A DNA stretch of 64,000 bases from an uncultured Oceanospirillaceae bacterium. GTDB taxonomy: Bacteria; Pseudomonadota; Gammaproteobacteria; Pseudomonadales; Balneatricaceae. The translations under genes and the position numbers were made by a program. The stretch spans positions 1 through 64,000 of the forward strand of contig CAKZOD010000051.1 of assembly GCA_937136055.1 (NCBI GenBank), given 5' to 3'. Positions 43,244-53,800 of this stretch are shown piece by piece; positions within the stretch are counted from its first letter, which is position 1, and every line of letters starts with the position of its first letter. The notes below the pieces were generated by a model, which saw only the letters and a program-made list of their open reading frames with translations, did no database searches and was not told the origin of the DNA.

Positions 43244-44194
43244 ATGAACTTTTTGATCATTGGCGCAGGTGGCATAGGTTGTTATTACGGTGCAAGGCTG
43301 CAGCTTGCAGGGCATGCAGTGAGCTATATGGCAAGAGGCGAGCATTTAGCGAAAATACAGCAACAGGGGTTGCGAGTATCCCATGAAGACATCGAGTTTC
43401 ATGAGAAAGTGAGCGCCTTTGATGGCACACAATTACAACAACAAAAAAGCTGTGCAGACTTTGATCTGATTATATTGGCAAGTAAAGGAGGCTCCACGGC
43501 GAGTATACTAGCAGATTTAAAGGATTGGTTAGCAACGGCAAATACCCCTGTGTTATCTGTTCAAAACGGGGTAGATAATGAGTTATTAATTAGTGATGCC
43601 ATTGGTGACGAGCGCACTTTTGGTGGGCTTGCGGTTAAAATTAGCGGCCATATAATTTCTCCAGCAAATGTACGTGCGACAGGGCCTGCGAAAATTGTTT
43701 TTGGGCCCTGGAAAAACAACCTTGAGAAAGGTACGGCAATTTGGGTTTTTGCCAAAGAAGTGGCGGATGTATTCAGCCGTGCGGGAATCGATGTTCTGCT
43801 CAGTGCAGATATTAGGTATGAGCTTTGGCGAAAACTGCTGATCAATAATGGCGTTAACCCTTTATCTGCGCTAACTGGGTTAGATACGAAAGCGCTAACA
43901 ACAGATCCTGTATTAACTAAATCGGTTTATAAGTTAATGGAAGAAGTGGCTGCTGTTGCAAAGGCAGATAATGTGACACTGCAAAAAAGTGACATTGATG
44001 AGATGTATGCGCTGATTTGTAATTTTGATGCAATTAAAACTTCAATGCTGGTTGATAAAGAAAAAGGTCGTCCTTTAGAGCTCGAGAGTATCTGCGGGGC
44101 TGTTTTGCGAAGAGCAACCGCCTTAGGTATTGAAGCCCCTGTAACTGCACTTGTTAATTCACTCTTGTTGTTAGAAGCCTCTTTTGAAGCTTAA
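43244..44194 (+). CDS. Ketopantoate reductase family protein (PanE/ApbA)
   Basis: A 316-residue NADPH-dependent 2-oxoacid reductase. FLIIGAGGIGCYYGARL is the Rossmann loop; ILASKGGST, VLSVQNGVDNE and the KLLINNGVNPLSAL block with the conserved Lys/Asn follow. PanE reduces 2-dehydropantoate to pantoate for CoA synthesis; many genomes have paralogues with other substrates, so the gene symbol is not assigned. GGAGAG precedes the ATG. It stands alone. Confidence 0.87.
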   Translation: MNFLIIGAGGIGCYYGARLQLAGHAVSYMARGEHLAKIQQQGLRVSHEDIEFHEKVSAFDGTQLQQQKSCADFDLIILASKGGSTASILADLKDWLATANTPVLSVQNGVDNELLISDAIGDERTFGGLAVKISGHIISPANVRATGPAKIVFGPWKNNLEKGTAIWVFAKEVADVFSRAGIDVLLSADIRYELWRKLLINNGVNPLSALTGLDTKALTTDPVLTKSVYKLMEEVAAVAKADNVTLQKSDIDEMYALICNFDAIKTSMLVDKEKGRPLELESICGAVLRRATALGIEAPVTALVNSLLLLEASFEA

Positions 44195-44223
44195 GTGTCG
44201 GCCAAGCATATTTAATATAGCGG

Positions 44224-45447
44224 TTACTTTTGTTTATCACCTGTGAATACATCGGTAACCGTATTATTTGATTGGGTCACTTTGTACGCGCCAGTAACGC
44301 GTTGAGCTTCATCACCAATAAACGTACCTTGTACAAATCCTGAATCTACCCCCGTTACTTTTGTTGAATAAACGTGTGATCCTATAAGCCCTCCCTCAAA
44401 AGAAAATGCAGGAGCAGCTTTGTTAGCAGTGAAGTTACCATTAACCTTTTGTTGATCAACATTGAATGTCATTGAAAAATCTTGATCGTTAAAAGCACTT
44501 TTTCCCTTGTATTCAAGGTTTACACCTTCAGAAATTAAGCGGTTAATAGTATCAATAGGAGTTTTTATGCCGCCAGTAAACCTTCCATCAGAGGATATTT
44601 TGGTGGTTTTGGAAACAATATGCTTAATTTTACCGAAAAAGAAGTGATCAATTTCAACTTCCTCGTCATCAATTTTGTGAATTTGGTAGAGACCATCCCA
44701 ATAGTCAGGGAGTCTCTTCATGGATGCATCAAACTTTAGTTTTGAATCAGGCGCTAGTTGTTGACTACCTGCAGAGGCTAAACCGGTTCCACCTGAAACA
44801 CCTTCTCCTAGATATACCTGTGATAATTCAGCTCGAGCATTATTATTCACCTTTAGAAGATTCCCTGCTCTGTCATAAGCTTTGATGTCAATTTGAGTTG
44901 CGCTGGGGTGTTTTGAATCACCAATTAATGGCCCAGCAGTGTTCTGACTATCAATATGTAAGCGTCCGATGCGTTGTTCGTTATTTTGGTTTGCGTATCT
45001 TGTATATATTACCTGCTGGTTATCGTCTAATGAAATATGAAGGGTGGGTTTTGGCGCTACTGCAGGTAAAGGTTTGATGGGCGGAGTAGCGGGCTCAGGT
45101 TTGATGTTTGTAATAGGTGGTGTGCTAGGCTCGGTGTTTAATATAGGGGAATCAACAACATCTTCTTTGACTTCGTCTGGGGTGTCTTTAGTCACCGTTT
45201 GTTGTGCCTGTGCGCTTTCGGCTTGCGATGTAGCTGTGGTTTTTTTAGCGATCACATTTCCTTTAGCGCTTTCAGCTAAACCGCAAGTCACCAACAATTC
45301 TGGGTTTTCCCATATACCAAGATTATTGACATCCATTAAACCTTGACACTTTACTGAAAAATTTTCCGACGACGCTTGAGTATTCGTTACTGTACTTATG
45401 GAGATCAGCAGCATTACTGCTATCGCGTTGTTTTTATAAGAAAGCAT
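44224..45447 (-). CDS. Type XI secretion cargo with TbpB-like barrel
   Basis: A 407-residue exported protein. A signal peptide (IAVMLLISISTVTNTQAS) has no lipobox Cys, so it should be a soluble, not lipidated, cargo. After ~110 Thr/Pro-rich linker residues, the C-terminal ~120 residues form a TbpB-type eight-stranded barrel with the hallmark GFVQGTFIGDEAQRVTGAY. The gene directly downstream of it on the minus strand order, i.e. encoded just before it, is a Slam-type translocon 17 bp away. The N-terminal domain would decide the ligand (haem, iron protein or other); I cannot identify it. Confidence 0.75.
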   Translation of the reverse strand: MLSYKNNAIAVMLLISISTVTNTQASSENFSVKCQGLMDVNNLGIWENPELLVTCGLAESAKGNVIAKKTTATSQAESAQAQQTVTKDTPDEVKEDVVDSPILNTEPSTPPITNIKPEPATPPIKPLPAVAPKPTLHISLDDNQQVIYTRYANQNNEQRIGRLHIDSQNTAGPLIGDSKHPSATQIDIKAYDRAGNLLKVNNNARAELSQVYLGEGVSGGTGLASAGSQQLAPDSKLKFDASMKRLPDYWDGLYQIHKIDDEEVEIDHFFFGKIKHIVSKTTKISSDGRFTGGIKTPIDTINRLISEGVNLEYKGKSAFNDQDFSMTFNVDQQKVNGNFTANKAAPAFSFEGGLIGSHVYSTKVTGVDSGFVQGTFIGDEAQRVTGAYKVTQSNNTVTDVFTGDKQK

Positions 45448-45464
45448 ATATAAATCCTTTATAG

Positions 45465-46733
45465 CTAAAAACGCTTAGATAAGTTTACATTCACCTGATT
45501 ACGACTGAAGTCATAACTAGGCACAGACGAATCATTAGTGGTATATGAGTAGCCTGCACGTAGTTGTAACTTGTTATTTACTTTGTGTGTTAAACCTAGG
45601 GTGTAGCGCTTTTGGCGGTCTTTACGTTGTTTATTAAAAATAGCGACTTCTCCCCCGTAATTTGTTGCTTGGTAATTCACTTGAGAAAAAAAATGACTTT
45701 TCTTGAAAACTGGAATTAGCACACTGGAATAGCCATCAATCGATTTGCTTTTTCTACGACTGACTTTGGCGTCTTGCTTTTGCAGAGTAACACCTGTTTT
45801 CAAGACAACTTTGTTCGCTAGCATATAGCTGAAATCACCACCTACACTTGTTCGGTAGCCATTTTTATCTTTATCGGATTGGCGGTTATAATCTCGATAC
45901 ATTATTTGAGAGCGCAATGTATATTCTGAACTTGTTTGGTTGTTGTATATCCAAGCTGCATTGATGCCCGCAAAACTTGCTAAAGAATCTCCTGAAAAAC
46001 TGAACTTGCTTAGTTGCAAGTTAAGATTTGAGCGCCAGCTGTTTTGTGAAAGTAGCGATAAACCTGTAGTGCCTTCGAACACATTAAGTTGTTTATTTGA
46101 ATGCTCAATATATCCATGCTGAGTAACATTTACTGCGCTTTGCCAAAGTGCGGTAACAGGGCGCGTACCTATCCTAAAGCTACCGGGGATACGGTAGTTA
46201 TGGTTAAGATTAGCTACCCAAGAAATCATAAAGTCCTCTTTGGGTTGAGAGTCATCACTGAGGGTTAGCTTTGTTCCTCTTACAATAAACTCGTTCTCAT
46301 TCGGGCCAATATTCATGTTGTCGTCACTGCCTATGCTGATACCTACATCACCACTCCAGTGATGGCGATGTTTCGCATTTTCTTGCTTGGTTAGTGCTAT
46401 TTTTTTGATAAACAAATTCACAGCCTTTTTCACATTGGCAGAAATTGTTGGATCGATGGCAATTTCACCCATTAGTTCGTCTGCCTGATCGAATTCTGCT
46501 GCTCGGTAATACGCTGTTGCAAGCTCTAGGCGTACACGTTGCAATGAAGGCTTTATAGTTAATATTTCGTTAAAGATATCGATAGCAGCAAATAAGTCTC
46601 CATCTTCACGAAGTTGCATAGCACGCTCAAATTTTGATTGAACATTTACAGATAGCTGCTCGTCTGCCCTGACCAATTGCAAAGGCCAAAAAGAAAGCGA
46701 AAGAATGCTTAAAACAAACCAAAATTTAGTCAT
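45465..46733 (-). CDS. Slam-type outer-membrane translocon (type XI secretion)
   Basis: A 422-residue surface lipoprotein assembly modifier. It has a signal peptide (~1-23), a short periplasmic TPR domain (~30-130, RAMQLREDGDLFAAIDIFNEILTIKP) and a C-terminal ~14-stranded barrel ending in NLSKRF with terminal Phe, the Slam/DUF560 layout. It exports proteins carrying TbpB-like barrels, and such a protein is encoded 17 bp downstream in the same operon. An AT-rich inverted repeat lies ~40 bp upstream of the start. Confidence 0.85.
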   Translation of the reverse strand: MTKFWFVLSILSLSFWPLQLVRADEQLSVNVQSKFERAMQLREDGDLFAAIDIFNEILTIKPSLQRVRLELATAYYRAAEFDQADELMGEIAIDPTISANVKKAVNLFIKKIALTKQENAKHRHHWSGDVGISIGSDDNMNIGPNENEFIVRGTKLTLSDDSQPKEDFMISWVANLNHNYRIPGSFRIGTRPVTALWQSAVNVTQHGYIEHSNKQLNVFEGTTGLSLLSQNSWRSNLNLQLSKFSFSGDSLASFAGINAAWIYNNQTSSEYTLRSQIMYRDYNRQSDKDKNGYRTSVGGDFSYMLANKVVLKTGVTLQKQDAKVSRRKSKSIDGYSSVLIPVFKKSHFFSQVNYQATNYGGEVAIFNKQRKDRQKRYTLGLTHKVNNKLQLRAGYSYTTNDSSVPSYDFSRNQVNVNLSKRF

Positions 46734-46771
46734 ATAAATGTTGCTTTTTATAATCAGTAAATAGCTAAATG

Positions 46772-46792
46772 TATAATATTTAAGCTATTATA
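46772..46792. promoter_or_regulatory. AT-rich inverted repeat upstream of the Slam gene
   Basis: TATAATA (46772-46778), seven bases, TATTATA (46786-46792): a perfect inverted repeat 39 bp from the start codon, which also supplies a TATAAT -10 on the minus strand. It does not match a Fur box well. The rest of 46734-47088 shows nothing. Confidence 0.4.
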
Positions 46793-47088
46793 TTGTTAAT
46801 ATAGACTGAATTAAATAAATGTTTTAAGCATGAATGGTTGTGTGTGATTGATTGTCAAAGTCTGGTTTTTGTGGCTTTTATAGAATCTGGTTTTTATAAG
46901 ACGCAGAGAAGTACAAGCTAGAAATACAGGAGCTTGGAGAGGTGTTGTGAATCTTGCTTACATTTTTGAGGTCGTTTTTTGTTTTAAATTGTCATTTGTA
47001 GATGGTGAAAAATAATTCTTGTATCTAACAAAATTGAACTATAGTTAAAGGTTTGTAATAAAAATATCATCTCTCAAGAGAGAGGGTA

Positions 47089-47880
47089 TTAAAAATTACC
47101 TTTTTTGAGTGCTTTAGCACTTTGAAAAGCTTGGTTATTTTCTAATTGGCTTATTTGTGATGAGTTAGGTAGGCAAGCTTTATCAATAAAGTCAGCGAAT
47201 GCTAAGTCGCATTCACAAAATAGCACATCAAAGGCAAAGCGGTTTTTTCCGTAAACTCCTCGATGGATCATATTAGCTGAAAATACTAATAAGTCTCCGG
47301 CGGCTAGCTCGATTTGAGTACCTGTTGTCAGTGCATCAAAGTTTCGGCCATGATTCCGCTCTAGCCTCACATCAAGCTCTTCTTCGCTATCCCACTGTGT
47401 GTGCGAACCTGCAACAAGCTCAATTCCTGGCTCATCCATTAATGGAATTCTAAAGTGAATTACTTGTGGGCCTGTAAGGGCTTTTTCTTGCTCTGCTACT
47501 GAGAGGTGGTATTGCATGTCTCTGTGCCAGTAGTTTTTTTGGTGTTCATTAACCGGGTTAAAAAATAGCTGAGTGTTCATAAACGTGGCTTGCTTATCAA
47601 AGATTTGGGTCACAACTTTCATTAGCTTTGCTCTGCCTATAAATTCAAAAATATGCATGCGATGCAGATCATCTAAGTACTGATTACTCGTGATATAAGA
47701 AGCATTGACCGCCTGTGTCTCATAGTGTTCAGTATTTTCCTCCTTCCAAGCTTTATGAAAGCACAGCAGGCTTTTATGTAGCTGCTGCAATTCTTTATCA
47801 GAGAACAGCGACTTAACAACACAGTAGCCTTGCCTATTATATTCGCGATGTAAATTATCCGATGTGCTTTGTGAGTGCAT
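47089..47880 (-). CDS. Phytanoyl-CoA dioxygenase (PhyH) family protein
   Basis: A 263-residue Fe(II)/2-oxoglutarate oxygenase. The metal triad is H119-x-D121 (YWHRDMQYH) and H206 (ANMIHRGVYG), with R214 to bind 2-oxoglutarate. The start is set at 47880 (MHSQSTS); the longer frame to 47997 adds residues unlike the family. PhyH proteins hydroxylate very different small molecules, so no substrate is given. Monocistronic. Confidence 0.82.
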   Translation of the reverse strand: MHSQSTSDNLHREYNRQGYCVVKSLFSDKELQQLHKSLLCFHKAWKEENTEHYETQAVNASYITSNQYLDDLHRMHIFEFIGRAKLMKVVTQIFDKQATFMNTQLFFNPVNEHQKNYWHRDMQYHLSVAEQEKALTGPQVIHFRIPLMDEPGIELVAGSHTQWDSEEELDVRLERNHGRNFDALTTGTQIELAAGDLLVFSANMIHRGVYGKNRFAFDVLFCECDLAFADFIDKACLPNSSQISQLENNQAFQSAKALKKGNF

Positions 47881-47997
47881 ATATACTCGGTCTGTTATCG
47901 CTCTGTAACGAGAGCTTATTGTGAAAAATGCTAGGAAATATGTTTTATACCTTGAATAGAACGAATCTAATTTCGAGCAGATAAAAGGTAAAGACAA

Positions 47998-48504
47998 TTA
48001 TCGTTTTTCTACGTGAAAACTAATTTAGAAAAAGTAAGTAGAAGAATCATTGAAAATCAAGTTTTGAAAAAATTTTTTTTAAATAAATACATAAATAGCA
48101 CAGAGTAGGAGTAGCAGGGCCTGTAGGTGTGTCTAAGATTGTATACAAGCTTGTATTAAAACTGCGGTTTAAAAGTAGTCAATGATAATTAATCTTTCGT
48201 TCAGGTGGTTTTGGTAGTATTTTTTTTAATTATACAAGGATGCAACAAGCTGAGTAGTCATATGATATATAAGGAAATGCATTGTTTTGAATTTAGGTCT
48301 GTTCTGTTTTTCTCATTGTTTTTGCACCAATGGAGGACATTATTCGAAGTGCTGGTTTCTTGCTGTCGCGACAAAAAACTCTCGTCAGAGGTCATTCATA
48401 TTCTGTCAGATAGAGAATTTAGTTAGTAAAAACTCTTTAATTGCGAAGAAGTTTATTAATACTTCTCAACTCATTAAATATTTTTGGTAACGCGACGGGA
48501 AAAT
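47998..48504. other. Gene-free stretch before the pilin operon
   Basis: AT-rich and without a convincing gene; short plus-strand frames here look fortuitous. A perfect 10-bp palindrome TTGTATACAA lies at 48139-48148. The promoter of the pilin operon should lie within it. Confidence 0.35.
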
Positions 48505-49077
48505 ATGGTGCAAAGTATTCGCAGTCGCTCTGCAGGTTTAACGCTTGTTGAGTTGGTAATGGCTATTGCAGTTCTCAGTATATTACTCACTGTTGCTGCG
48601 CCCAGTTTTTATTCCACCTTACTAAGTGTTAAGGCAAGCACCACCACGGATTCTCTCACCTCTGCTATATATTTTTCTCGAAATACCGCTGTAACGCGTG
48701 GCGAGGGTGTCATTTTATGTGCGCTAGATGCTAATGAGCAGCCAGCACCTAAATGTGATGCTAGTGCAAGCAACTGGAATCGTGGTTGGGTAGTGACAGA
48801 CCTTGATGGAAACTTGCTGAAATACTGGAAAATGTCTGACTCAGATCGCGAGGTTTCACTATCTGCAGGTGCAACTGACCACAATGCTAGCCAAGCACGG
48901 TTTAATGCTTATGGTGAATCAAGCTTATATACCTCTGCGAATGTTTTAATAGCGACAAAGTATGCGTTTGGGGTACAAGTAAACAGTTGTGATACGGCGC
49001 AGCTAAGTATTCGTCGTGAAGTGGAAGTCAGTATTTCGGGGGCCGTTAAAGTTAATTCAGGTCTTGCTTGTTTATGA
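48505..49077 (+). CDS. fimT: GspH/FimT-family minor pseudopilin
   Basis: A 190-residue type IV minor pilin. The prepilin peptidase site is SAG/LTLVELVMAIAVLSILLTVAAPSF, with Glu at +5 and a hydrophobic helix; two Cys pairs lie in the globular part. The start at 48505 follows GGGA; an in-frame ATG-like codon at 48484 is less likely. First gene of fimT-pilV-pilW-pilX-pilY1, whose products form the pilus-tip initiation complex. Confidence 0.85.
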   Translation: MVQSIRSRSAGLTLVELVMAIAVLSILLTVAAPSFYSTLLSVKASTTTDSLTSAIYFSRNTAVTRGEGVILCALDANEQPAPKCDASASNWNRGWVVTDLDGNLLKYWKMSDSDREVSLSAGATDHNASQARFNAYGESSLYTSANVLIATKYAFGVQVNSCDTAQLSIRREVEVSISGAVKVNSGLACL

Positions 49078-49535
49078 TTATCATCTTAAAGGTGCGAGAA
49101 AAAGGCTCTACTTTGATTGAGGTGCTTATCACAGTACTTATCGTTGCTGTTGGATTGTTAGGTATGGCTAATTTACAGTTAAAATCGACGATGTTAAGCA
49201 ATGACAGCTCGATAAGAGCTGAGGCTGCTAATCTAGCACATGAAATAGCAGATAGGCTTTATGTTAATGCACTTTCAGCCAGTGCAGGGCTTTATACATT
49301 TGCATTAGCTGATCCTAAAATACCTGCAGCTGACGTTGATTCTGTTGTTGAAGAAGATCTTAATCGATGGGTGGATAGCGCAGCAAATTTTAGAGGAAAG
49401 TTTGCTATTTCAAATATAGTGGCAAGCGCGGGTAAGCCTGCGTTTTATTTAATGCGAATTTGCTGGCCGGATAAACTGGCCTTAACTCCTACTACATGTG
49501 ATAACGAATTCCGTTATGAGGCTGCACGAAAGTGA
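49074..49535 (+). CDS. pilV: Type IV pilus minor pilin PilV
   Basis: A 153-residue minor pilin with the N-methylation motif EKG/STLIEVLITVLIVAVGLLGMANLQ, the PilV form with GLLGMA. The start overlaps the fimT stop as ATGA. It contributes to the primed tip complex together with PilW, PilX and PilY1. Confidence 0.87.
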   Translation: MIIILKVREKGSTLIEVLITVLIVAVGLLGMANLQLKSTMLSNDSSIRAEAANLAHEIADRLYVNALSASAGLYTFALADPKIPAADVDSVVEEDLNRWVDSAANFRGKFAISNIVASAGKPAFYLMRICWPDKLALTPTTCDNEFRYEAARK

Positions 49536-50398
49536 AAGCCGTTCAACGCAGCAGCGCTAATCATGGTGCTCTATCTAATCAGCGTCTATTGAATACGCTT
49601 CCTTACAGCGCTAAGCACCTGCGGGCTCAAGGTGGCTTTTCTCTCATCGAGTTAATGATAGCCTCATTAATTGGGTTAATCACAATAGCAGGTATTATCA
49701 GTGTATTTGCTGCATCTGGTAAACATTACAAGCTCAGTCAAGCTCAAGCGGATGTGCAACAAAATGGCCAATTTGTGCTGCGCAGGCTGAAGCGCGATAT
49801 TCAGCGTGCGGGATTTAATTTAGACTGGGATCATGTATCCCCTGCAGTCAATTGGCTATCGGCAGATTCCACAAATTACCCCGCTAACGCACGCAATATT
49901 CTAGAGCTTTATTTACGCAACAGCCAAACAAACAATATTGATCGTCACAGTTATTTTCTTGTAGATGATGAGCTGCAATTAAAGCTCAGTGAAGATGTGT
50001 TTGGCGCTGCTAATCATACAACGTTAGAAATTGCGGATAATATTGCATCTTTAAAGTATAGATTTGCCAGCAATATCCATACTGAAAAATCCCTCGCTGA
50101 TATCGATTGGCTGCCAAGGCCTGTATCAGGCACAGGTAGTGCCGCTTATCTAGATACAGCTGAGTTCAGTGCGATGGTGGCAGCAGGTGATATTAGCTGG
50201 CATCAAATTAAAGCGCTAGCTGTTGAAGTTATAGTTGCTAGTAATACTAAATATATCTCTGACTCTGAACAGAAATTGGCATTTTTTAATTTTGACAGTG
50301 CGGCCAGTGGTGCGTTGCCAAACACTTTGCGAGCACAAGACTTACGATTTTATCGTGGTTTTAAATCAACAGTTGCCCTGAAGAACCGAATCAAATGA
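49532..50398 (+). CDS. pilW: Type IV pilus minor pilin PilW
   Basis: A 288-residue minor pilin. The prepilin site lies unusually deep, after ~34 residues: AQGG/FSLIELMIASLIGLITIAG. QADVQQNGQFVLRRLKRDIQRAGF is the conserved PilW block. GTG start overlapping the pilV stop (GTGA). Long leader peptides are common in PilW. Confidence 0.87.
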   Translation: MKAVQRSSANHGALSNQRLLNTLPYSAKHLRAQGGFSLIELMIASLIGLITIAGIISVFAASGKHYKLSQAQADVQQNGQFVLRRLKRDIQRAGFNLDWDHVSPAVNWLSADSTNYPANARNILELYLRNSQTNNIDRHSYFLVDDELQLKLSEDVFGAANHTTLEIADNIASLKYRFASNIHTEKSLADIDWLPRPVSGTGSAAYLDTAEFSAMVAAGDISWHQIKALAVEVIVASNTKYISDSEQKLAFFNFDSAASGALPNTLRAQDLRFYRGFKSTVALKNRIK

Positions 50399-50859
50399 CT
50401 AATGCATTTTATCAACAAGGTGCCACGTTAATTGTTGGCTTGATTCTGTTGTTGGTGATGTCTGTTGTGGGGCTATCATCAATTAATAACGTGGCAGTGC
50501 AAGAGAAAATCAGCGGCAATATCGTACACAGGAATCAAGCGTTGCAAGAGGCTGAACTGACTTTGTTGGCCGCGGAAAAAGCGACGCTTCCCAGCGTTTT
50601 TGCCTATAGCGATTATTTACTAATGGTCGTTGACGATCCTGATTTGCGAATGACAGATGAGGAGTTTTTTGACAAAGAAAACTGGGATTGTGGAAAAACA
50701 AGCATTGCTTGGAAAAAACGCTGTGTCCAATTAACCAGCAATGGGCCGTTAGTGAAATTCGAATATATTGATAAGACTGAAGATTTATACCGTATTACCG
50801 TCAGGTCAGAGCCTAAAGGTGAAGCTGTAGTGGTTATCCAATCTGTTTTTAAAAGATAG
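50395..50859 (+). CDS. pilX: Type IV pilus minor pilin PilX
   Basis: A 154-residue minor pilin. YQQGATLIVGLILLLVMSVVGLSSINN is the PilX N-terminus (QGA.LIV rather than a G/FTLIE site) followed by VQEKISGNIVHRNQALQEAE, the conserved helix. The start overlaps pilW as ATGA. PilX bridges PilY1 to the other minor pilins. Confidence 0.87.
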   Translation: MTNAFYQQGATLIVGLILLLVMSVVGLSSINNVAVQEKISGNIVHRNQALQEAELTLLAAEKATLPSVFAYSDYLLMVVDDPDLRMTDEEFFDKENWDCGKTSIAWKKRCVQLTSNGPLVKFEYIDKTEDLYRITVRSEPKGEAVVVIQSVFKR

Positions 50860-50872
50860 CGAGTAATGAGCA

Positions 50873-53800
50873 ATGTTCATATCTAACAAGCATATTAAGC
50901 TATGTGCTTATTTGTCTGGATTTATAAATATCGGTCTATTGAGTGAAAGCAGTGCCGAGTCGCTAAATCTCTCTCAAGTGCCTATTTATAATAAAGCGTA
51001 TATACAACCAAATGTGATGCTATTGCTCGATACTTCTTTCAGTATGATTTGGAAAGATTTGAACGGGGACTGGGTTACAAGCCAAGATGGCCCTGAACCT
51101 CGCTTCGAAGTAGCAAAGAGGGCGGTGATTGATATTATTCAAAGCACGGCGAATGTTCGCTTTTGCTTGTCGAGGTTCTCAGTAGCTGCTGATGGAAATG
51201 GCAGTGACATATTAGCGCAGTGCGGCGCTACAAAAGAGTCAATCATTAGCACTATCCAGGAAATGCAAGCGAGGGGGAGCACACCGCTAGCTGAGAGCTT
51301 GTATGAAATATCGCGCTACTTCCAAGGTGGCCCATCGGCTTATCACGAGGGGGTAAGTTATACGAGTCCTATCACAAATCGCTGTCAGAAAAACTATGCG
51401 ATCATTCTTACGGATGGGCTCCCTTCAAACGACACTACTTTCCCTGATAGCTTTGACCCAAACTACGATGGTTTAGCGCCGGCAACTGAAAAAAATGATA
51501 CAGGTACTTACCCGCAATACTCTGATGGTTTTGGAGGCGAAGAGCAGTATATAGGATCAAGTTTATACCTTGATGATATCGCAAAATATACTTATGACAC
51601 TGACCTAAGGGATACGACTGATATCGATATCGTGGGAGGCGAAAGCTTTAATGCAGCACCTTTTGATAAGCAAAATTTAATCACTTATACGATCGGATTT
51701 GGCTTTGGTAAAGATGATGAAGGTAATGATATCGATGTGCAAATGCTCATTGATGCTGCTGAGTATGGACACGGTGGTAATTACAATTCCAATAATATTG
51801 ATACATTAGGTGCATCGTTTAGAGAGGCTCTGAAAGAAATTGCGGGATCTAGCCAATCAGTTGTCGCGGCATCTTCGAATTCCGGTAGCCTAAATACCGG
51901 GCTTAAGATTTACCAAACGCGTTATACCTCAGGTGATTGGCGAGGAGAATTAGTGGCGTGGAATATAGAAGAGGAGGTCGTCAATGGCATCTCTATTTAT
52001 TCTATTAGTAGCAGCCCTCATTGGATAGCACCCGTTAAAGAAGGCCCTAATAAAATACTAGAGCCACAGAACCGTGTACTTTATAGCGGTTATCAAGGTG
52101 GTAAAACTTTTACACAAGAGACGTTCGATAGCGAACCCGAATGGGCGACATGGTTTAACAGCAACGAGAATATTATCAAACTGTTACGAGGAGATAGCAG
52201 TGCTGAAGGTGTTCGAGTTAATACTTTGCCAATGATGGGAGATGTCGTTAACTCTAGCCCTTTGTATGTAAAGGAGCCTACTAAAGCGCTATACAAAGAT
52301 AACGATATCGCGTTTAAAGATGGTCAAAAATACTCCGAGTATTATAACGATCACAAAAATCGCGAAGCGATGATTTACCTCGGTGCAAATGATGGCATGT
52401 TGCATGGCTACGAAGCAGAAACAGGTAAGGAAAAACTCGGGTATTTCCCAGAAATAGTGCTACCTAATTTACACAAACTCGCTGAAAGTGAATATCAACA
52501 TCAGTTTTATGTCGATGGTACACCTAGTGCTGCGGAGGTTTTTGATCATGTTGATAATAAATGGCGCACAGTTTTGGTAGGGGGGCTGCGCAGGGGTGGT
52601 CAGGGAATCTATGCGTTAGATGTTACTAATCCAAACTTTGTTAACACTGATGCCGCTGCAAATAGCACAGCGCTTTGGGAGTTTGATGATAGTGACTCAG
52701 CAGATTTAGGCTACACCTATAGCAGGCCTCAGATTATGCGTTTGAACGATGGCAAGTTTTACGTTGTACTGGGTAACGGTTACAACAATAACGCAAGTGA
52801 TGACAGCGTTAGTAGCAGTGGTGATGCCGTTTTATATTTGCTGAATATACATGATGGCAGTATCGTTAAAAGCTTATCTACTGGAGTAGGGATTGCAGAA
52901 GACCCATCGGGAAATGGCTTTGCTAATGGCCTTGCAACAGTAACAGGTTTGGATGTCGGAACTTCAAGCTCCACCGGTATGTCTGTCGGGTATGATCGAA
53001 AAATCGATTATATCTATGCAGGTGATTTGTTTGGCAATGTTTGGAAATTTGATTTTAGCAGCAGTGACCCAGATGATTGGCTGTTAAGAACCGCGCAAGA
53101 GGGGGTTATTGAAAATCCACTCAAGCTTTTCACTGCTTGTGCGGGCGCTGATAGCACGACACACTGTATTATCGGCGATAATCACAATCGCCAAAGTATC
53201 ACTAGTCCGCTGAAGTTACACAAGCTAGATAATGGCCATTACATCGTCCTATTTGGTACTGGTAAGCTATTGGAACTTACTGATGCAGATACCAGTAATA
53301 TAGGGACTCAGAGCTTTTACGGTATTGTGGATAGTAACTCCACAGTGCCAAGATCCAGTTTATTACAGCAAAAAATTATTTATCAAGGCAATGTTAATGC
53401 GAGCTTGAATAAAGACGTGAGAATATCAACAGATCATAAACTGAGCACCCAGCGTGGTTGGTTTATGAACTTACATAAACCTCAATACCCTAACGAAAAT
53501 GTAAACAGCATTTTGGATGGCTTACTGACGGTTAACTATGTAAACGAAGGTGAACAAGTGCTATCTGCGGCACAAGTGAGCAATAAAGTATTGAGCTTTT
53601 ATACACGCATAACCAAAAACTCAACAGATCCTTGTAGGCCCACAACAACTAACAGTTTTACCATGAAGCTGGATGCGCAATCTGGAAGTCGTGTAAGTGT
53701 GAAGCACTTTGATATTGACAACAATGGAGTCCTTGAAGAGAGTGATAATTTCAAAACTGATAAGAAGAACGTGCTAAATGAGGATGTGCGGGTTGTATAC

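Noticed and set aside
48205..48490. Small plus-strand frames before fimT
   Set aside because: No good ribosome site, odd composition and overlap with each other in an AT-rich leader.
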